The position numbers and the translations under genes are program-made. Positions 1-9,773 of a stretch of DNA of 64,000 bases are shown in pieces. How positions within the stretch are numbered: the stretch's first letter is position 1; every line of letters starts with the position of its first letter. Below the pieces are notes generated by a model. The model had not been told where the DNA came from. It did not search any database and saw only the letters and a list, made by a program, of their open reading frames with translations. Source of the DNA: Sabellastarte sp. h YS-2021 (taxonomy: Eukaryota; Annelida; Polychaeta; Sabellida; Sabellidae); contig OZ024934.1 in NCBI GenBank assembly GCA_964017235.1, positions 82,240,706-82,304,705 on the forward strand. Reading direction: 5' to 3'.

Positions 1-172
1 TTTTACCAACTGTATGTACAGGCATGTCCTCCAACTACCCATCACAATATAGCCAATAAGTTACAGAACCTTATGAAAAATAACTTAATAAATATAATAA
101 TTATATCAGAGATAATTCATGCTTTTTAACTCAACTAATATTTACATGGTGGTTTAAAATATTGTACAGTAA
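1..172. other. Right end of a 461-bp inter-unit spacer (partial unit)
   Basis: This is the last 172 bp of the spacer that precedes unit 1; the tRNA-Tyr it belongs to lies outside the window. It ends with the AT-rich box just upstream of tRNA-Leu. I see no gene in it. Confidence 0.9.
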
Positions 173-293
173 GTCAGGTTGGCCGAGTGGTCTAAGGCGC
201 CAGACTCAAGAGCTTTACCTTGCCTCAGTAATTTGATCTAATGAGGTTTCTGGTCCATGAATGTGGGCGTGGGTTCAAATCCCACACCTGACA
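173..293 (+). tRNA. tRNA-Leu (CAA), intron-containing, unit 1
   Basis: Leucine tRNA decoding UUG. The acceptor stem GTCAGGT pairs with ACCTGAC and is followed by discriminator A. The D stem GCC/GGC encloses the loop containing AGTGG, which serves as A box. The anticodon stem CCAGA/TCTGG frames loop CT-CAA-G. An intron of about 37 nt follows position 37, and its CTTG can pair with the CAAG of the exon, the usual helix in pre-tRNA-Leu(CAA). A long variable arm (CCAY gaat GTGG) marks a class II tRNA. The T arm GTGGG-TTCAAAT-CCCAC holds a good B box. Mature length is 84 nt and no CCA is encoded. In this copy the variable stem reads CCAT, giving a G.T pair. The other Leu entries note only differences from the array consensus. 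Confidence 0.93.
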
Positions 294-401
294 AATAATT
301 TTGGATTACCTAATTCAATATGTTCAGTTCTTTAACATGTATTTCCAGACAAAAACTTTAGGTTGGTTTTTGTGAGGGAGAAAATGACAAAGGAAAAAGA
401 G
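294..401. other. 108-bp spacer between convergent tRNA 3' ends (representative)
   Basis: Each unit has this spacer. It holds a TTTT run a few bases after tRNA-Leu on the + strand and, close to tRNA-Tyr, an A run that is a T-run terminator for the - strand gene. Transcripts from the two genes therefore converge on it. No other feature is visible. Confidence 0.85.
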
Positions 402-492
402 TCCTGTGAGACAGAGTTGAACTGCCGACCTAAGGATATCTGCTTCTCAAACAAGCTACAGTCCTCCGCTCTACCAACTGAGCTATCACAGG
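402..492 (-). tRNA. tRNA-Tyr (GTA), intron-containing, unit 1
   Basis: Tyrosine tRNA decoding UAC/UAU, read on the - strand. The acceptor stem CCTGTGA pairs with TCACAGG, followed by discriminator A; the C1-G72 pair is the known eukaryotic TyrRS identity element. The D arm is GCTC-AGTTGGTA-GAGC, a good A box. The anticodon stem GAGGA/TCCTT frames CT-GTA-G. An 18-nt intron (CTTG...CAGAT) follows position 37, and exon 2 restarts at ATCCTT. The T arm is GGCAG-TTCAACT-CTGTC. Mature length is 73 nt with no encoded CCA. The acceptor and T stems differ from the usual metazoan tRNA-Tyr but stay fully paired, and the B box is weak. The other Tyr entries note only differences from the array consensus. 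Confidence 0.93.
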
Positions 493-953
493 ATTGTTAT
501 GGTGGCTATAGATATATTTCTAAGTGTGGAAAGATATAATCACTCGGGCTAAACTTACAACACAAGTCTCAATGATTCAGTGAATCAGTATTCATGACTG
601 AGATAATGTTCATTCAACAGCAGTCATCCAAGTAACCCTGTTATCATTGTCATTGAATTTCTAGTTTACATGGCATTGACTTTAATTGTTAATGAAATAT
701 GTGTTAACATTTACACAATTGGCTGTATTGTATCAGAGCTGCTAGTTGCTTGCCTTAAGTCAGCAGTTTTCAGTGCACAAATTTTACCAACTGTATGTAC
801 AGGCATGTCCTCCAACTACCCATCACAATATAGCCAATAAGTTACAGAACCTTATGAAAAATAACTTAATAAATATAATAATTATATCAGAGATAATTCA
901 TGCTTTTTAACTCAACTAATATTTACATGGTGGTTTAAAATATTGTACAGTAA
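493..953. other. 461-bp inter-unit spacer (representative)
   Basis: This spacer lies between the 5' ends of tRNA-Tyr (left, - strand) and the next tRNA-Leu (right, + strand), so it is the shared upstream region of two divergently transcribed genes. It is AT-rich. It contains a TATA-like block about 15-27 bp upstream of tRNA-Tyr, a perfect TGATTC-agt-GAATCA inverted repeat, and TTTAAAATATT 10-20 bp upstream of tRNA-Leu. I find no further RNA gene or credible ORF. The same layout holds for every 461-bp spacer in the window unless noted separately. Confidence 0.85.
934..944 (+). promoter_or_regulatory. TATA-like box upstream of tRNA-Leu (representative, unit 2)
   Basis: TTTAAAATATT lies 10-20 bp before the mature 5' end and recurs in nearly all units; some units have one substitution giving TTTAAAATTTT. 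Upstream AT-rich boxes help place TFIIIB on tRNA genes in several eukaryotes. Function here is inferred from position and conservation. Confidence 0.5.
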
Positions 954-1074
954 GTCAGGTTGGCCGAGTGGTCTAAGGCGCCAGACTCAAGAGCTTTACC
1001 TTGCCTCAGTAATTTGATCTAATGAGGTTTCTGGTCCAGGAATGTGGGTGTGGGTTCAAATCCCACACCTGACA
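954..1074 (+). tRNA. tRNA-Leu (CAA), unit 2
   Basis: Variable stem reads CCAG against GTGG, so its inner pair is a G-G mismatch. All other stems are intact. Confidence 0.88.
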
Positions 1075-1079
1075 AATAA

Positions 1080-1083
1080 TTTT
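1080..1083 (+). terminator. Pol III terminator of tRNA-Leu (representative, unit 2)
   Basis: The run TTTT begins 6 bp after the tRNA-Leu discriminator base and is the first T run downstream. It is the minimal pol III terminator length and recurs in nearly every unit, written aataattttgg. Confidence 0.65.
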
Positions 1084-1174
1084 GGATTACCTAATTTTTT
1101 ATGTTCAGTTCTTTAACATGTATTTCCAGACAAAAACCTTAGGTTGGTTTTTGTGAGGGAGAAAATGACAAAGG

Positions 1175-1179
1175 AAAAA
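1175..1179 (-). terminator. Pol III terminator of tRNA-Tyr (representative, unit 2)
   Basis: On the - strand CTC-TTTTT follows the tRNA-Tyr discriminator within a few bases. Run length varies between units: 5 T in most, 7-9 in units 48, 65, 70, 71, 73, 76 and 77, and broken to ATTT in unit 56. Confidence 0.7.
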
Positions 1180-1182
1180 GAG

Positions 1183-1273
1183 TCCTGTGAGACAGAGTTG
1201 AACTGCCGACCTAAGGATATCTGCTTCTCAAACAAGCTACAGTCCTCCGCTCTACCAACTGAGCTATCACATG
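1183..1273 (-). tRNA. tRNA-Tyr (GTA), unit 2, acceptor mismatch
   Basis: C2 is changed to A, giving an A2-G71 mismatch in the acceptor stem. Nine other units share the change (5, 11, 14, 18, 22, 35, 37, 38, 50). Confidence 0.85.
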
Positions 1274-1287
1274 ATTGTTATGGTGGC

Positions 1288-1300
1288 TATAGATATATTT
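1288..1300 (-). promoter_or_regulatory. TATA-like box upstream of tRNA-Tyr (representative, unit 2)
   Basis: On the - strand AAATATATCTATA lies about 15-27 bp upstream of tRNA-Tyr and is conserved in almost all units. Given the weak B box of this tRNA-Tyr, an upstream TATA element could matter for pol III recruitment. This is an inference. Confidence 0.5.
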
Positions 1301-1353
1301 CTAAGTGTGGAAAGATATATTCACTCGGGCTAAACTTACAACACAAGTCTCAA

Positions 1354-1368
1354 TGATTCAGTGAATCA
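1354..1368. repeat. Perfect 6-bp inverted repeat in spacer (representative, unit 2)
   Basis: TGATTC-AGT-GAATCA lies about 80 bp upstream of tRNA-Tyr in nearly every unit. It could bind a dimeric protein or be chance; no family is recognised. It is lost in unit 67 and altered in units 63 and 66, which read cagagaatc. Confidence 0.6.
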
Positions 1369-1734
1369 GTATTCATGACTGAGATGATGTTCATTCAACA
1401 GCAGTCATCCAAGTAACCCTGTTATCATTGTCATTGAATTTCTAGTTTACATGGCATTGACTTTAATTGTTAATGAAATATGTGTTAACATTTACACAAT
1501 TGGCTGTATTGTATCAGAGCTGCTAGTTGCTTGCCTTAAGTCAGCACTTTTCAGTGCACAAATTTTACCAACTGTATGTACAGGCATGTCCTCCAACTAC
1601 CCATCACAATATAGCCAATAAGTTACAGAACCTGATGAAAAATAACTTAATAAATATAATAATTATATCAGAGATAATTCATGCTTTTTAACTCAACTAA
1701 TATTTACATGGTGGTTTAAAATATTGTACAGTAA

Positions 1735-1855
1735 GTCAGGTTGGCCGAGTGGTCTAAGGCGCCAGACTCAATAGCTTTACCTTGCCTCAGTAATTTGATC
1801 TAATGAGGTTTCTGGTCCACGAATGTGGGTATGGGTTCAAATCCCACACCTGACA
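1735..1855 (+). tRNA. tRNA-Leu (CAA), unit 3, variant
   Basis: Position 37, just 3' of the anticodon and next to the intron, is T instead of G. G49 is A, giving an A49-C65 mismatch in the T stem. Confidence 0.78.
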
Positions 1856-1963
1856 AATAATTTTGGATTAGGTAATTCAATATGTTCAGTTCTTTAACAT
1901 GTATTTCCAGACAAAAACGTTAGGTTGGTTTTTGTGAGGGAGAAAAAGACAAAGGAAAAAGAG

Positions 1964-2054
1964 TCCTGTGAAACAGAGTTGAACTGCCGACCTAAGGATA
2001 TCTGCTTCTCAAACAAGCTACAGTCCTCCACTCTACCAACTAAGCTATCACAGG
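1964..2054 (-). tRNA. tRNA-Tyr (GTA), unit 3, degenerate
   Basis: Several changes weaken this copy: C65 to T in the T stem, and D-stem GCTT/GAGT with G.T pairs. It is the most divergent tRNA-Tyr in the left part, and its flanking sequence is also divergent. Confidence 0.72.
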
Positions 2055-2515
2055 ATTGTTAAGGTGGCTATAGATATATTTCTAAATGTGGGAAGATATA
2101 TTCACATGGGCTAAACTTACAACACAAGTCTCAATGATTCAGTAAATCAGTATTCATGACTGAGATGATGTTCTTTCAACAGCAGTCATCCAAGTAACCC
2201 TGTTATCATTGTCATTGAATTTCTAGTTTACATGGCATTGACTTTAATTGTTAATGAAATATGTGTTAACATTTAGACAATTGGCTGTAATGTATCAGAG
2301 CTGCTAGTTGCTTGCCTTAAGTCAGCAGTTTACAGTGCACAAATTTTACCAACTGTATGTACAGGCATGCCCTCCAACTACCCATCACTATATAGGCAAT
2401 AAGTTACAGAACCTGATGAAAAATAACTTAATAATTATAATAATTATATCAGAGATAATTCACGCTTTTTATCTCAACTAATATTTACATGGTGGTTTAA
2501 AATATTGTACAGTAA

Positions 2516-2636
2516 GTCAGGTTGGCCGAGTGGTCTAAGGCGCCAGACTCAAGAGCTTTACCTTGCCTCAGTAATTTGATCTAATGAGGTTTCTGGTCCA
2601 CGAATGTGGGAGTGGGTTCAAATCCCACACCTGACA
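2516..2636 (+). tRNA. tRNA-Leu (CAA), unit 4
   Basis: All stems match consensus; the base before the T stem is A instead of C. Confidence 0.92.
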
Positions 2637-2744
2637 AATAATTTTGGATTACCTAATTCAATATGTTCAGTTCTTTAACATGTATTTCCAGACAAAAACG
2701 TTAGGTTGGTTTTTGTGAGGGAGAAAATGACAAAGGAAAAAGAG

Positions 2745-2835
2745 TCCTGTGAGACAGAGTTGAACTGCCGACCTAAGGATATCTGCTTCTCAAACAAGCT
2801 ACAGTCCTCCGCTCTACCAACTGAGCTATCACAGG
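2745..2835 (-). tRNA. tRNA-Tyr (GTA), unit 4
   Basis: Consensus copy. Confidence 0.93.
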
Positions 2836-3296
2836 ATTGTTATGGTGGCTATAGATATATTTCTAAGTGTGGAAAGATATATTCACTCGGGCTAAACTTA
2901 CAACACAAGTCTCAATGATTCAGTGAATCAGTATTCATGACTGAGATAATGTTCATTCAACAGCAGTCATCCAAGTAACCCTGTTATCATTGTCATTGAA
3001 TTTCTAGTTTACATGGCATTGACTTTAATTGTTAATGAAATATGTGTTAACATTTACACAATTGGCTGTATTGTATCAGAGCTGCTAGTTGCTTGCCTTA
3101 AGTCAGCAGTTTTCAGTGCACAAATTTTACCAACTGTATGTACAGGCATGTCCTCCAACTACCCATCACAATATAGCCAATAAGTTACAGAACCTTATGA
3201 AAAATAACTTAATAAATATAATAATTATATCAGAGATAATTCATGCTTTTTAACTCAACTAATATTTACATGGTGGTTTAAAATATTGTACAGTAA

Positions 3297-3417
3297 GTCA
3301 GGTTGGCCGAGTGGTCTAAGGCGCCAGACTCAAGAGCTTTACCTTGCCTCAGTAATTTGATCTAATGAGATGTCTGGTCCACGAATGTGGGTGTGGGTTC
3401 AAATCCCACACCTGACA
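3297..3417 (+). tRNA. tRNA-Leu (CAA), unit 5
   Basis: Two changes at the intron-exon 2 junction, including position 38 T to G; stems are intact. Confidence 0.87.
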
Positions 3418-3525
3418 AATAATTTTGGATTACCTAATTCAATATGTTCAGTTCTTTAACATGTATTTCCAGACAAAAACCTTAGGTTGGTTTTTGTGAG
3501 GGAGAAAATGACAAAGGAAAAAGAG

Positions 3526-3616
3526 TCCTGTGAGACAGAGTTGAACTGCCGACCTAAGGATAACTGCTTCTCAAACAAGCTACAGTCCTCCGCTCTACCA
3601 ACTGAGCTATCACATG
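3526..3616 (-). tRNA. tRNA-Tyr (GTA), unit 5
   Basis: C2 to A acceptor mismatch plus one intron substitution near its 3' end. Confidence 0.85.
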
Positions 3617-4077
3617 ATTGTAATGGTGGCTATAGATATATTTCTAAGTGTGGAAAGATATATTCACTCGGGCTAAACTTACAACACAAGTCTCAATGAT
3701 TCAGTGAATCAGTATTCATGACTGAGATGATGTTCATTCAAGAGCAGTCATCCAAGTAACCCTGTTATCATTGTCATTGAATTTCTAGTTTACATGGCAT
3801 TGACTTTAATTGTTAATGAAATATGTGTTAACATTTACACAATTGGCTGTATTGTATCAGAGCTGCTAGTTGCTTGCCTTAAGTCAGCAGTTTTCAGTGC
3901 ACAAATTTTACCAACTGTATGTACAGGCATGTCCTCCAACTACCCATCACAATATAGCCAATAAGTTACAGAACCTTATGAAAAATAACTTAATAAATAT
4001 AATAATTATATCAGAGATAATTCATGCTTTTTAACTCAACTAATATTTACATGGTGGTTTAAAATATTGTACAGTAA

Positions 4078-4198
4078 GTCAGGTTGGCCGAGTGGTCTAA
4101 GGCGCCAGACTCAATAGCTTTACCTTGCCTCAGTAATTTGATCTAATGAGGTTTCTGGTCCACGAATGTGGGCGTGGGTTCAAATCCCACACCTAACA
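4078..4198 (+). tRNA. tRNA-Leu (CAA), unit 6, variant
   Basis: G37 is T, and G70 is A, giving a C3-A70 mismatch in the acceptor stem. Confidence 0.78.
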
Positions 4199-4306
4199 AA
4201 TAATTTTGGATTACCTAATTCAATATGTTCAGTTCTTTAACATGTATTTCCAGACAAAAACGTTCGGTTGGTTTTTGTGAGGGAGAAAATGACAAAGGAA
4301 AAAGAG

Positions 4307-4397
4307 TCCTGTGAGACAGAGTTGAACTGCCGACCTAAGGATATCTGCTTTTCAAACAAACTACAGTCCTCTGCTCTACCAACTGAGCTATCACAGG
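4307..4397 (-). tRNA. tRNA-Tyr (GTA), unit 6
   Basis: G26 is A, and two intron bases differ, including the first intron base (C to T). Confidence 0.87.
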
Positions 4398-4858
4398 ATT
4401 GTTATGGTGGCTATAGATATATTTCTAAGTGTGGAAAGATATATTCACTCGGGCTAAACTTACAACACAAGTCTCAATGATTCAGTGAATCAGTATTCAT
4501 GACTGAGATGATGTTCATTCAACAGCAGTCATCCAAGTAACCCTGTTATCATTGTCATTGAATTTCTAGTTTACATGGCATTGACTTTAATTGTTAATGA
4601 AATATGTGTTAACATTTACACAATTGTCTGTATTGTATCAGAGCTGCTAGTTGCTTGCCTTAAGTCAGCAGTTTTCAGTGCACAAATTTTACCAACTGTA
4701 TGTACAGGCATGTCCTCCAACTACCCATCACAATATAGCCAATAAGTTACAGAACCTGATGAAAAATAACTTAATAAATATAATAATTATATCAGAGATA
4801 ATTCATGCTTTTTAACTGAACTAATATTTACATAGTGGTTTAAAATATTGTACAGTAA

Positions 4859-4979
4859 GTCAGGTTGGCCGAGTGGTCTAAGGTGCCAGACTCAAGAGCT
4901 TTACCTTGCCTCAGTAATTTGATCTAATGAGGTTTCTGGTCCACGAATGTGGGCGTGGGTTCAAATCCCACATCTGACA
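4859..4979 (+). tRNA. tRNA-Leu (CAA), unit 7
   Basis: C25 to T (G10.T25 wobble) and C67 to T (G6.T67 wobble). The upstream box context has two changes. Confidence 0.87.
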
Positions 4980-5087
4980 AATAATTTTGGATTACCTAAT
5001 TCAATATGTTCAGTTCTTTAACATGTATTTCCAGACAAAAACGTTAGGTTGGTTTTTGTGAGGGAGAAAATGACAAAGGAAAAAGAG

Positions 5088-5178
5088 TCCTGTGAGACAG
5101 AGTTGAACTGCCGACCTAAGGATATCTGCTTCTCAAACAAGCTACAGTCCTCCGCTCTACCAACTGAGCTATCACAGG
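5088..5178 (-). tRNA. tRNA-Tyr (GTA), unit 7
   Basis: Consensus copy. Confidence 0.93.
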
Positions 5179-5639
5179 ATTGTTATGGTGGCTATAGATA
5201 TATTTCTAAGTGTGGAAAGATATATTCACTCGGGCTAAACTTACAACACAAGTCTCAATGATTCAGTGAATCAGTATTCATGACTGAGATGATGTTCATT
5301 CAACAGCAGTCATCCAAGTAACCCTGTTATCATTGTCATTGAATTTCTAGTTTACATGGCATTGACTTTAATTGTTAATGAAATATGTGTTAACATTTAC
5401 ACAATTGGCTGTATTGTATCAGAGCTGCTAGTTGCTTGCCTTAAGTCAGCAGTTTTCAGTGCACAAATTTTACCAACTGTATGTACAGGCATGTCCTCCA
5501 ACTACCCATCACAATATAGCCAATAAGTTACAGAACCTGATGAAAAATAACTTAATAAATATAATAATTATATCAGAGATAATTCATGCTTTTTAACTCA
5601 ACTAATATTTACATGGTGGTTTAAAATATTGTACAGTAA

Positions 5640-5760
5640 GTCAGGTTGGCCGAGTGGTCTAAGGCGCCAGACTCAAGAGCTTTACCTTGCCTCAGTAATT
5701 TGATCTAATGAGGTTTCTGGTCCACGAATGTGGGCGTGGGTTCAAATCCCACATCTGACA
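5640..5760 (+). tRNA. tRNA-Leu (CAA), unit 8
   Basis: C67 to T only (G6.T67 wobble). Confidence 0.91.
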
Positions 5761-5868
5761 AATAATTTTGGATTACCTAATTCAATATGTTCAGTTCTTT
5801 AACATGTATTTCCAGACAAAAACGTTAGGTTGGTTTTTGTGAGGGAGAAAATGACAAAGGAAAAAGAG

Positions 5869-5959
5869 TCCTGTGAGACAGAGTTGAACTGCCGACCTAA
5901 GGATCTCTGCTTCTCAAACAAGCTACAGTCCTCCGCTCTACCAACTGAGCTATCACAGG
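5869..5959 (-). tRNA. tRNA-Tyr (GTA), unit 8
   Basis: One substitution in the intron; exons match consensus. Confidence 0.92.
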
Positions 5960-6420
5960 ATTGTTATGGTGGCTATAGATATATTTCTAAGTGTGGAAAG
6001 ATATATTCACTCGGGCTAAACTTACAACACAAGTCTCAATGATTCAGTGAATCAGTATTCATGACTGAGATGATGTTCATTCAAGAGCAGTCATCCAAGT
6101 AACCCTGTTATCATTGTCATTGAATTTCTAGTTTACATGGCATTGACTTTAATTGTTAATGAAATATGTGTTAACATTTACACAATTGGCTGTATTGTAT
6201 CAGAGCTGCTAGTTGCTTGCCTTAAGTCAGCAGTTTTCAGTGCACAAATTTTACCAACTGTATATACAGGCATGTCCTCCAACTACCCATCACAATATAG
6301 CCAATAAGTTACAGAACCTGATGAAAAATAACTTAATAAATATAATAATTATATCAGAGATAATTCATGCTTTTTAACTCAACTAATATTTACATGGTGG
6401 TTTAAAATATTGTACAGTAA

Positions 6421-6541
6421 GTTAGGTTGGCCGAGTGGTCTAAGGCGCCAGACTCAAGAGCTTTACCTTGCCTCAGTAATTTGATCTAATGAGGTTTCTG
6501 GTCCACGAATGTGGGCGTGGGTTCAAATCCCACACCTGACA
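6421..6541 (+). tRNA. tRNA-Leu (CAA), unit 9
   Basis: C3 to T gives a T3.G70 wobble; otherwise consensus. Confidence 0.9.
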
Positions 6542-6649
6542 AATAATTTTGGATTACCTAATTCAATATGTTCAGTTCTTTAACATGTATTTCCAGACAA
6601 AAACGTTAGGTTGGTTTTTGCGAGGGAGAAAATGACAAAGGAAAAAGAG

Positions 6650-6740
6650 TCCTGTGACACAGAGTTGAACTGCCGACCTAAGGATATCTGCTTCTCAAAC
6701 AAGCTACAGTCCTCCGCTCTACCAACTGAGCTATCACAGG
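6650..6740 (-). tRNA. tRNA-Tyr (GTA), unit 9
   Basis: C65 to G gives a G49-G65 mismatch at the base of the T stem. Confidence 0.85.
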
Positions 6741-7201
6741 ATTGTTATGGTGGCTATAGATATATTTCTAAGTGTGGAAAGATATATTCACTCGGGCTAA
6801 ACTTACAACACAAGTCTCAATGATTCAGTGAATCAGTATTCATGACTGAGATGATGTTCATTCAACAGCAGTCATCCAAGTAACCCTGTTATCATTGTCA
6901 TTGAATTTCTAGTTTACATGGCATTGACTTTAATTGTTAATGAAATATGTGTTAACATTTACACAATTGGCTGTATTGTATCAGAGCTGCTAGTTGCTTG
7001 CCTTAAGTCAGCAGTTTACAGTGCACAAATTTTACCAACTGTATGTACAGGCATGCCCTCCAACTACCCATCACTATATAGGCAATAAGTTACAGAACCT
7101 GATGAAAAATAACTTAATAATTATAATAATTATATCAGAGATACTTCACGCTTTTTATCTCAACTAATATTTACATGGTGGTTTAAAATATTGTACAGTA
7201 A

Positions 7202-7322
7202 GTCAGGTTGGCCGAGTGGTCTAAGGCGCCAGACTCAAGAGCTTTACCTTGCCTCAGTAATTTGATCTAATGAGGTTTCTGGTCCACGAATGTGGGAGTG
7301 GGTTCAAATCCCACACCTGACA
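7202..7322 (+). tRNA. tRNA-Leu (CAA), unit 10
   Basis: As unit 4; all stems intact. Confidence 0.92.
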
Positions 7323-7430
7323 AATAATTTTGGATTACCTAATTCAATATGTTCAGTTCTTTAACATGTATTTCCAGACAAAAACGTTAGGTTGGTTTTT
7401 GTGAGGGAGAAAATGACAAAGGAAAAAGAG

Positions 7431-7521
7431 TCCTGTGAGACAGAGTTGAACTGCCGACCTAAGGATATCTGCTTCTCAAACAAGCTACAGTCCTCCGCTC
7501 TACCAACTGAGCTATCACAGG
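7431..7521 (-). tRNA. tRNA-Tyr (GTA), unit 10
   Basis: Consensus copy. Confidence 0.93.
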
Positions 7522-7982
7522 ATTGTTATGGTGGCTATAGATATATTTCTAAGTGTGGAAAGATATATTCACTCGGGCTAAACTTACAACACAAGTCTCA
7601 ATGATTCAGTGAATCAGTATTCATGACTGAGATAATGTTCATTCAACAGCAGTCATCCAAGTAACCCTGTTATCATTGTCATTGAATTTCTAGTTTACAT
7701 GGCATTGACTTTAATTGTTAATGAAATATGTGTTAACATTTACACAATTGGCTGTATTGTATCAGAGCTGCTAGTTGCTTGCCTTAAGTCAGCAGTTTTC
7801 AGTGCACAAATTTTACCAACTGTATGTACAGGCATGTCCTCCAACTACCCATCACAATATAGCCAATAAGTTACAGAACCTTATGAAAAATAACTTAATA
7901 AATATAATAATTATATCAGAGATAATTCATGCTTTTTAACTCAACTAATATTTACATGGTGGTTTAAAATATTGTACAGTAA

Positions 7983-8103
7983 GTCAGGTTGGCCGAGTGG
8001 TCTAAGGCGCCAGACTCAAGAGCTTTACCTTGCCTCAGTAATTTGATCTAATGAGATTTCTGGTCCACGAATGTGGGTGTGGGTTCAAATCCCACACCTG
8101 ACA
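7983..8103 (+). tRNA. tRNA-Leu (CAA), unit 11
   Basis: One intron substitution (atgagattt); exons intact. Confidence 0.92.
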
Positions 8104-8211
8104 AATAATTTTGGATTACCTAATTCAATATGTTCAGTTCTTTAACATGTATTTCCAGACAAAAACCTTAGGTTGGTTTTTGTGAGGGAGAAAATGACAA
8201 AGGAAAAAGAG

Positions 8212-8302
8212 TCCTGTGAGACAGAGTTGAACTGCCGACCTAAGGATATCTGCTTCTCAAACAAGCTACAGTCCTCCGCTCTACCAACTGAGCTATCACA
8301 TG
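8212..8302 (-). tRNA. tRNA-Tyr (GTA), unit 11
   Basis: C2 to A acceptor mismatch. Confidence 0.86.
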
Positions 8303-8763
8303 ATTGTTATGGTGGCTATAGATATATTTCTAAGTGTGGAAAGATATATTCACTCGGGCTAAACTTACAACACAAGTCTCAATGATTCAGTGAATCAGTA
8401 TTCATGACTGAGATGATGTTCATTCAACAGCAGTCATCCAAGTAACCCTGTTATCATTGTCATTGAATTTCTAGTTTACATGGCATTGACTTTAATTGTT
8501 AATGAAATATGTGTTAACATTTACACAATTGGCTGTATTGTATCAGAGCTGCTAGTTGCTTGCCTTAAGTCAGCAGTTTTCAGTGCACAAATTTTACCAA
8601 CTGTATGTACAGGCATGTCCTCCAACTACCCATCACAATATAGCCAATAAGTTACAGAACCTGATGAAAAATAACTTAATAAATATAATAATTATATCAG
8701 AGATAATTCATGCTTTTTAACTCAACTAATATTTACATGGTGGTTTAAAATATTGTACAGTAA

Positions 8764-8884
8764 GTCAGGTTGGCCGAGTGGTCTAAGGCGCCAGACTCAA
8801 TAGCTTTACCTTGCCTCAGTAATTTGATCTAATGAGGTTTCTGGTCCATGAATGTGGGCGTGGGTTCAAATCCCACACGTAACA
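8764..8884 (+). tRNA. tRNA-Leu (CAA), unit 12, impaired acceptor
   Basis: G37 is T. The 3' acceptor strand reads ACGTAAC, giving mismatches G5-G68 and C3-A70. Units 15 and 19 carry the same set, so it was copied. Likely a weak or inactive gene. Confidence 0.7.
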
Positions 8885-8992
8885 AATAATTTTGGATTAC
8901 CTAATTCAATATGTTCAGTTCTTTAACATGTATTTCCAGACAAAAACGTTAGGTTGGTTTTTGTGAGGGAGAAAATGACAAAGGAAAAAGAG

Positions 8993-9083
8993 TCCTGTGA
9001 GACAGAGTTGAACTGCCGACCTAAGGATATCTGCTTTTCAAACAAACTACAGTCCTCTGCTCTACCAACTGAGCTATCACAGG
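8993..9083 (-). tRNA. tRNA-Tyr (GTA), unit 12
   Basis: G26A and the same intron variants as unit 6. Confidence 0.87.
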
Positions 9084-9544
9084 ATTGTTATGGTGGCTAT
9101 AGATATATTTCTAAGTGTGGAAAGATATATTCACTCGGGCTAAACTTACAACACAAGTCTCAATGATTCAGTGAATCAGTATTCATGACTGAGATGATGT
9201 TCATTCAACAGCAGTCATCCAAGTAACCCTGTTATCATTGTCATTGAATTTCTAGTTTACATGGCATTGACTTTAATTGTTAATGAAATATGTGTTAACA
9301 TTTACACAATTGTCTGTATTGTATCAGAGCTGCTAGTTGCTTGCCTTAAGTCAGCAGTTTTCAGTGCACAAATTTTACCAACTGTATGTACAGGCATGTC
9401 CTCCAACTACCCATCACAATATAGCCAATAAGTTACAGAACCTGATGAAAAATAACTTAATAAATATAATAATTATATCAGAGATAATTCATGCTTTTTA
9501 ACTCAACTAATATTTACATGGTGGTTTAAAATATTGTACAGTAA

Positions 9545-9665
9545 GTCAGGTTGGCCGAGTGGTCTAAGGCACCAGACTCAAGAGCTTTACCTTGCCTCAA
9601 TAATTTGATCTAATGAGGTTTCTGGTCCACGAATGTGGGCGTGGGTTCAAATCCCACATCTGACA
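9545..9665 (+). tRNA. tRNA-Leu (CAA), unit 13
   Basis: G26 to A, C67 to T wobble, one intron change. Confidence 0.88.
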
Positions 9666-9773
9666 AATAATTTTGGATTACCTAATTCAATATGTTCAGT
9701 TCTTTAACATGTATTTCCAGACAAAAATGTTAGGTTGGTTTTTGTGAGGGAGAAAATGACAAAGGAAAAAGAG

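Larger units (their letters stand above)
2300..5400. repeat. Higher-order repeat, copy 1 (units 4-7; offset 4,686 bp)
   Basis: Units 4-7 match units 10-13 through shared rare markers, for example a spacer variant with catgccctcc and tataggcaat near 2365-2400 and again near 7050-7085. The offset is six monomers. Edges are approximate. Confidence 0.75.

Noticed and set aside
493..953. A third RNA gene (5S rRNA or snRNA) in the 461-bp spacer
   Set aside because: I found no A/C-box arrangement, no Sm site with flanking stems and no third tRNA cloverleaf on either strand. A covariance-model search would be the decisive test.
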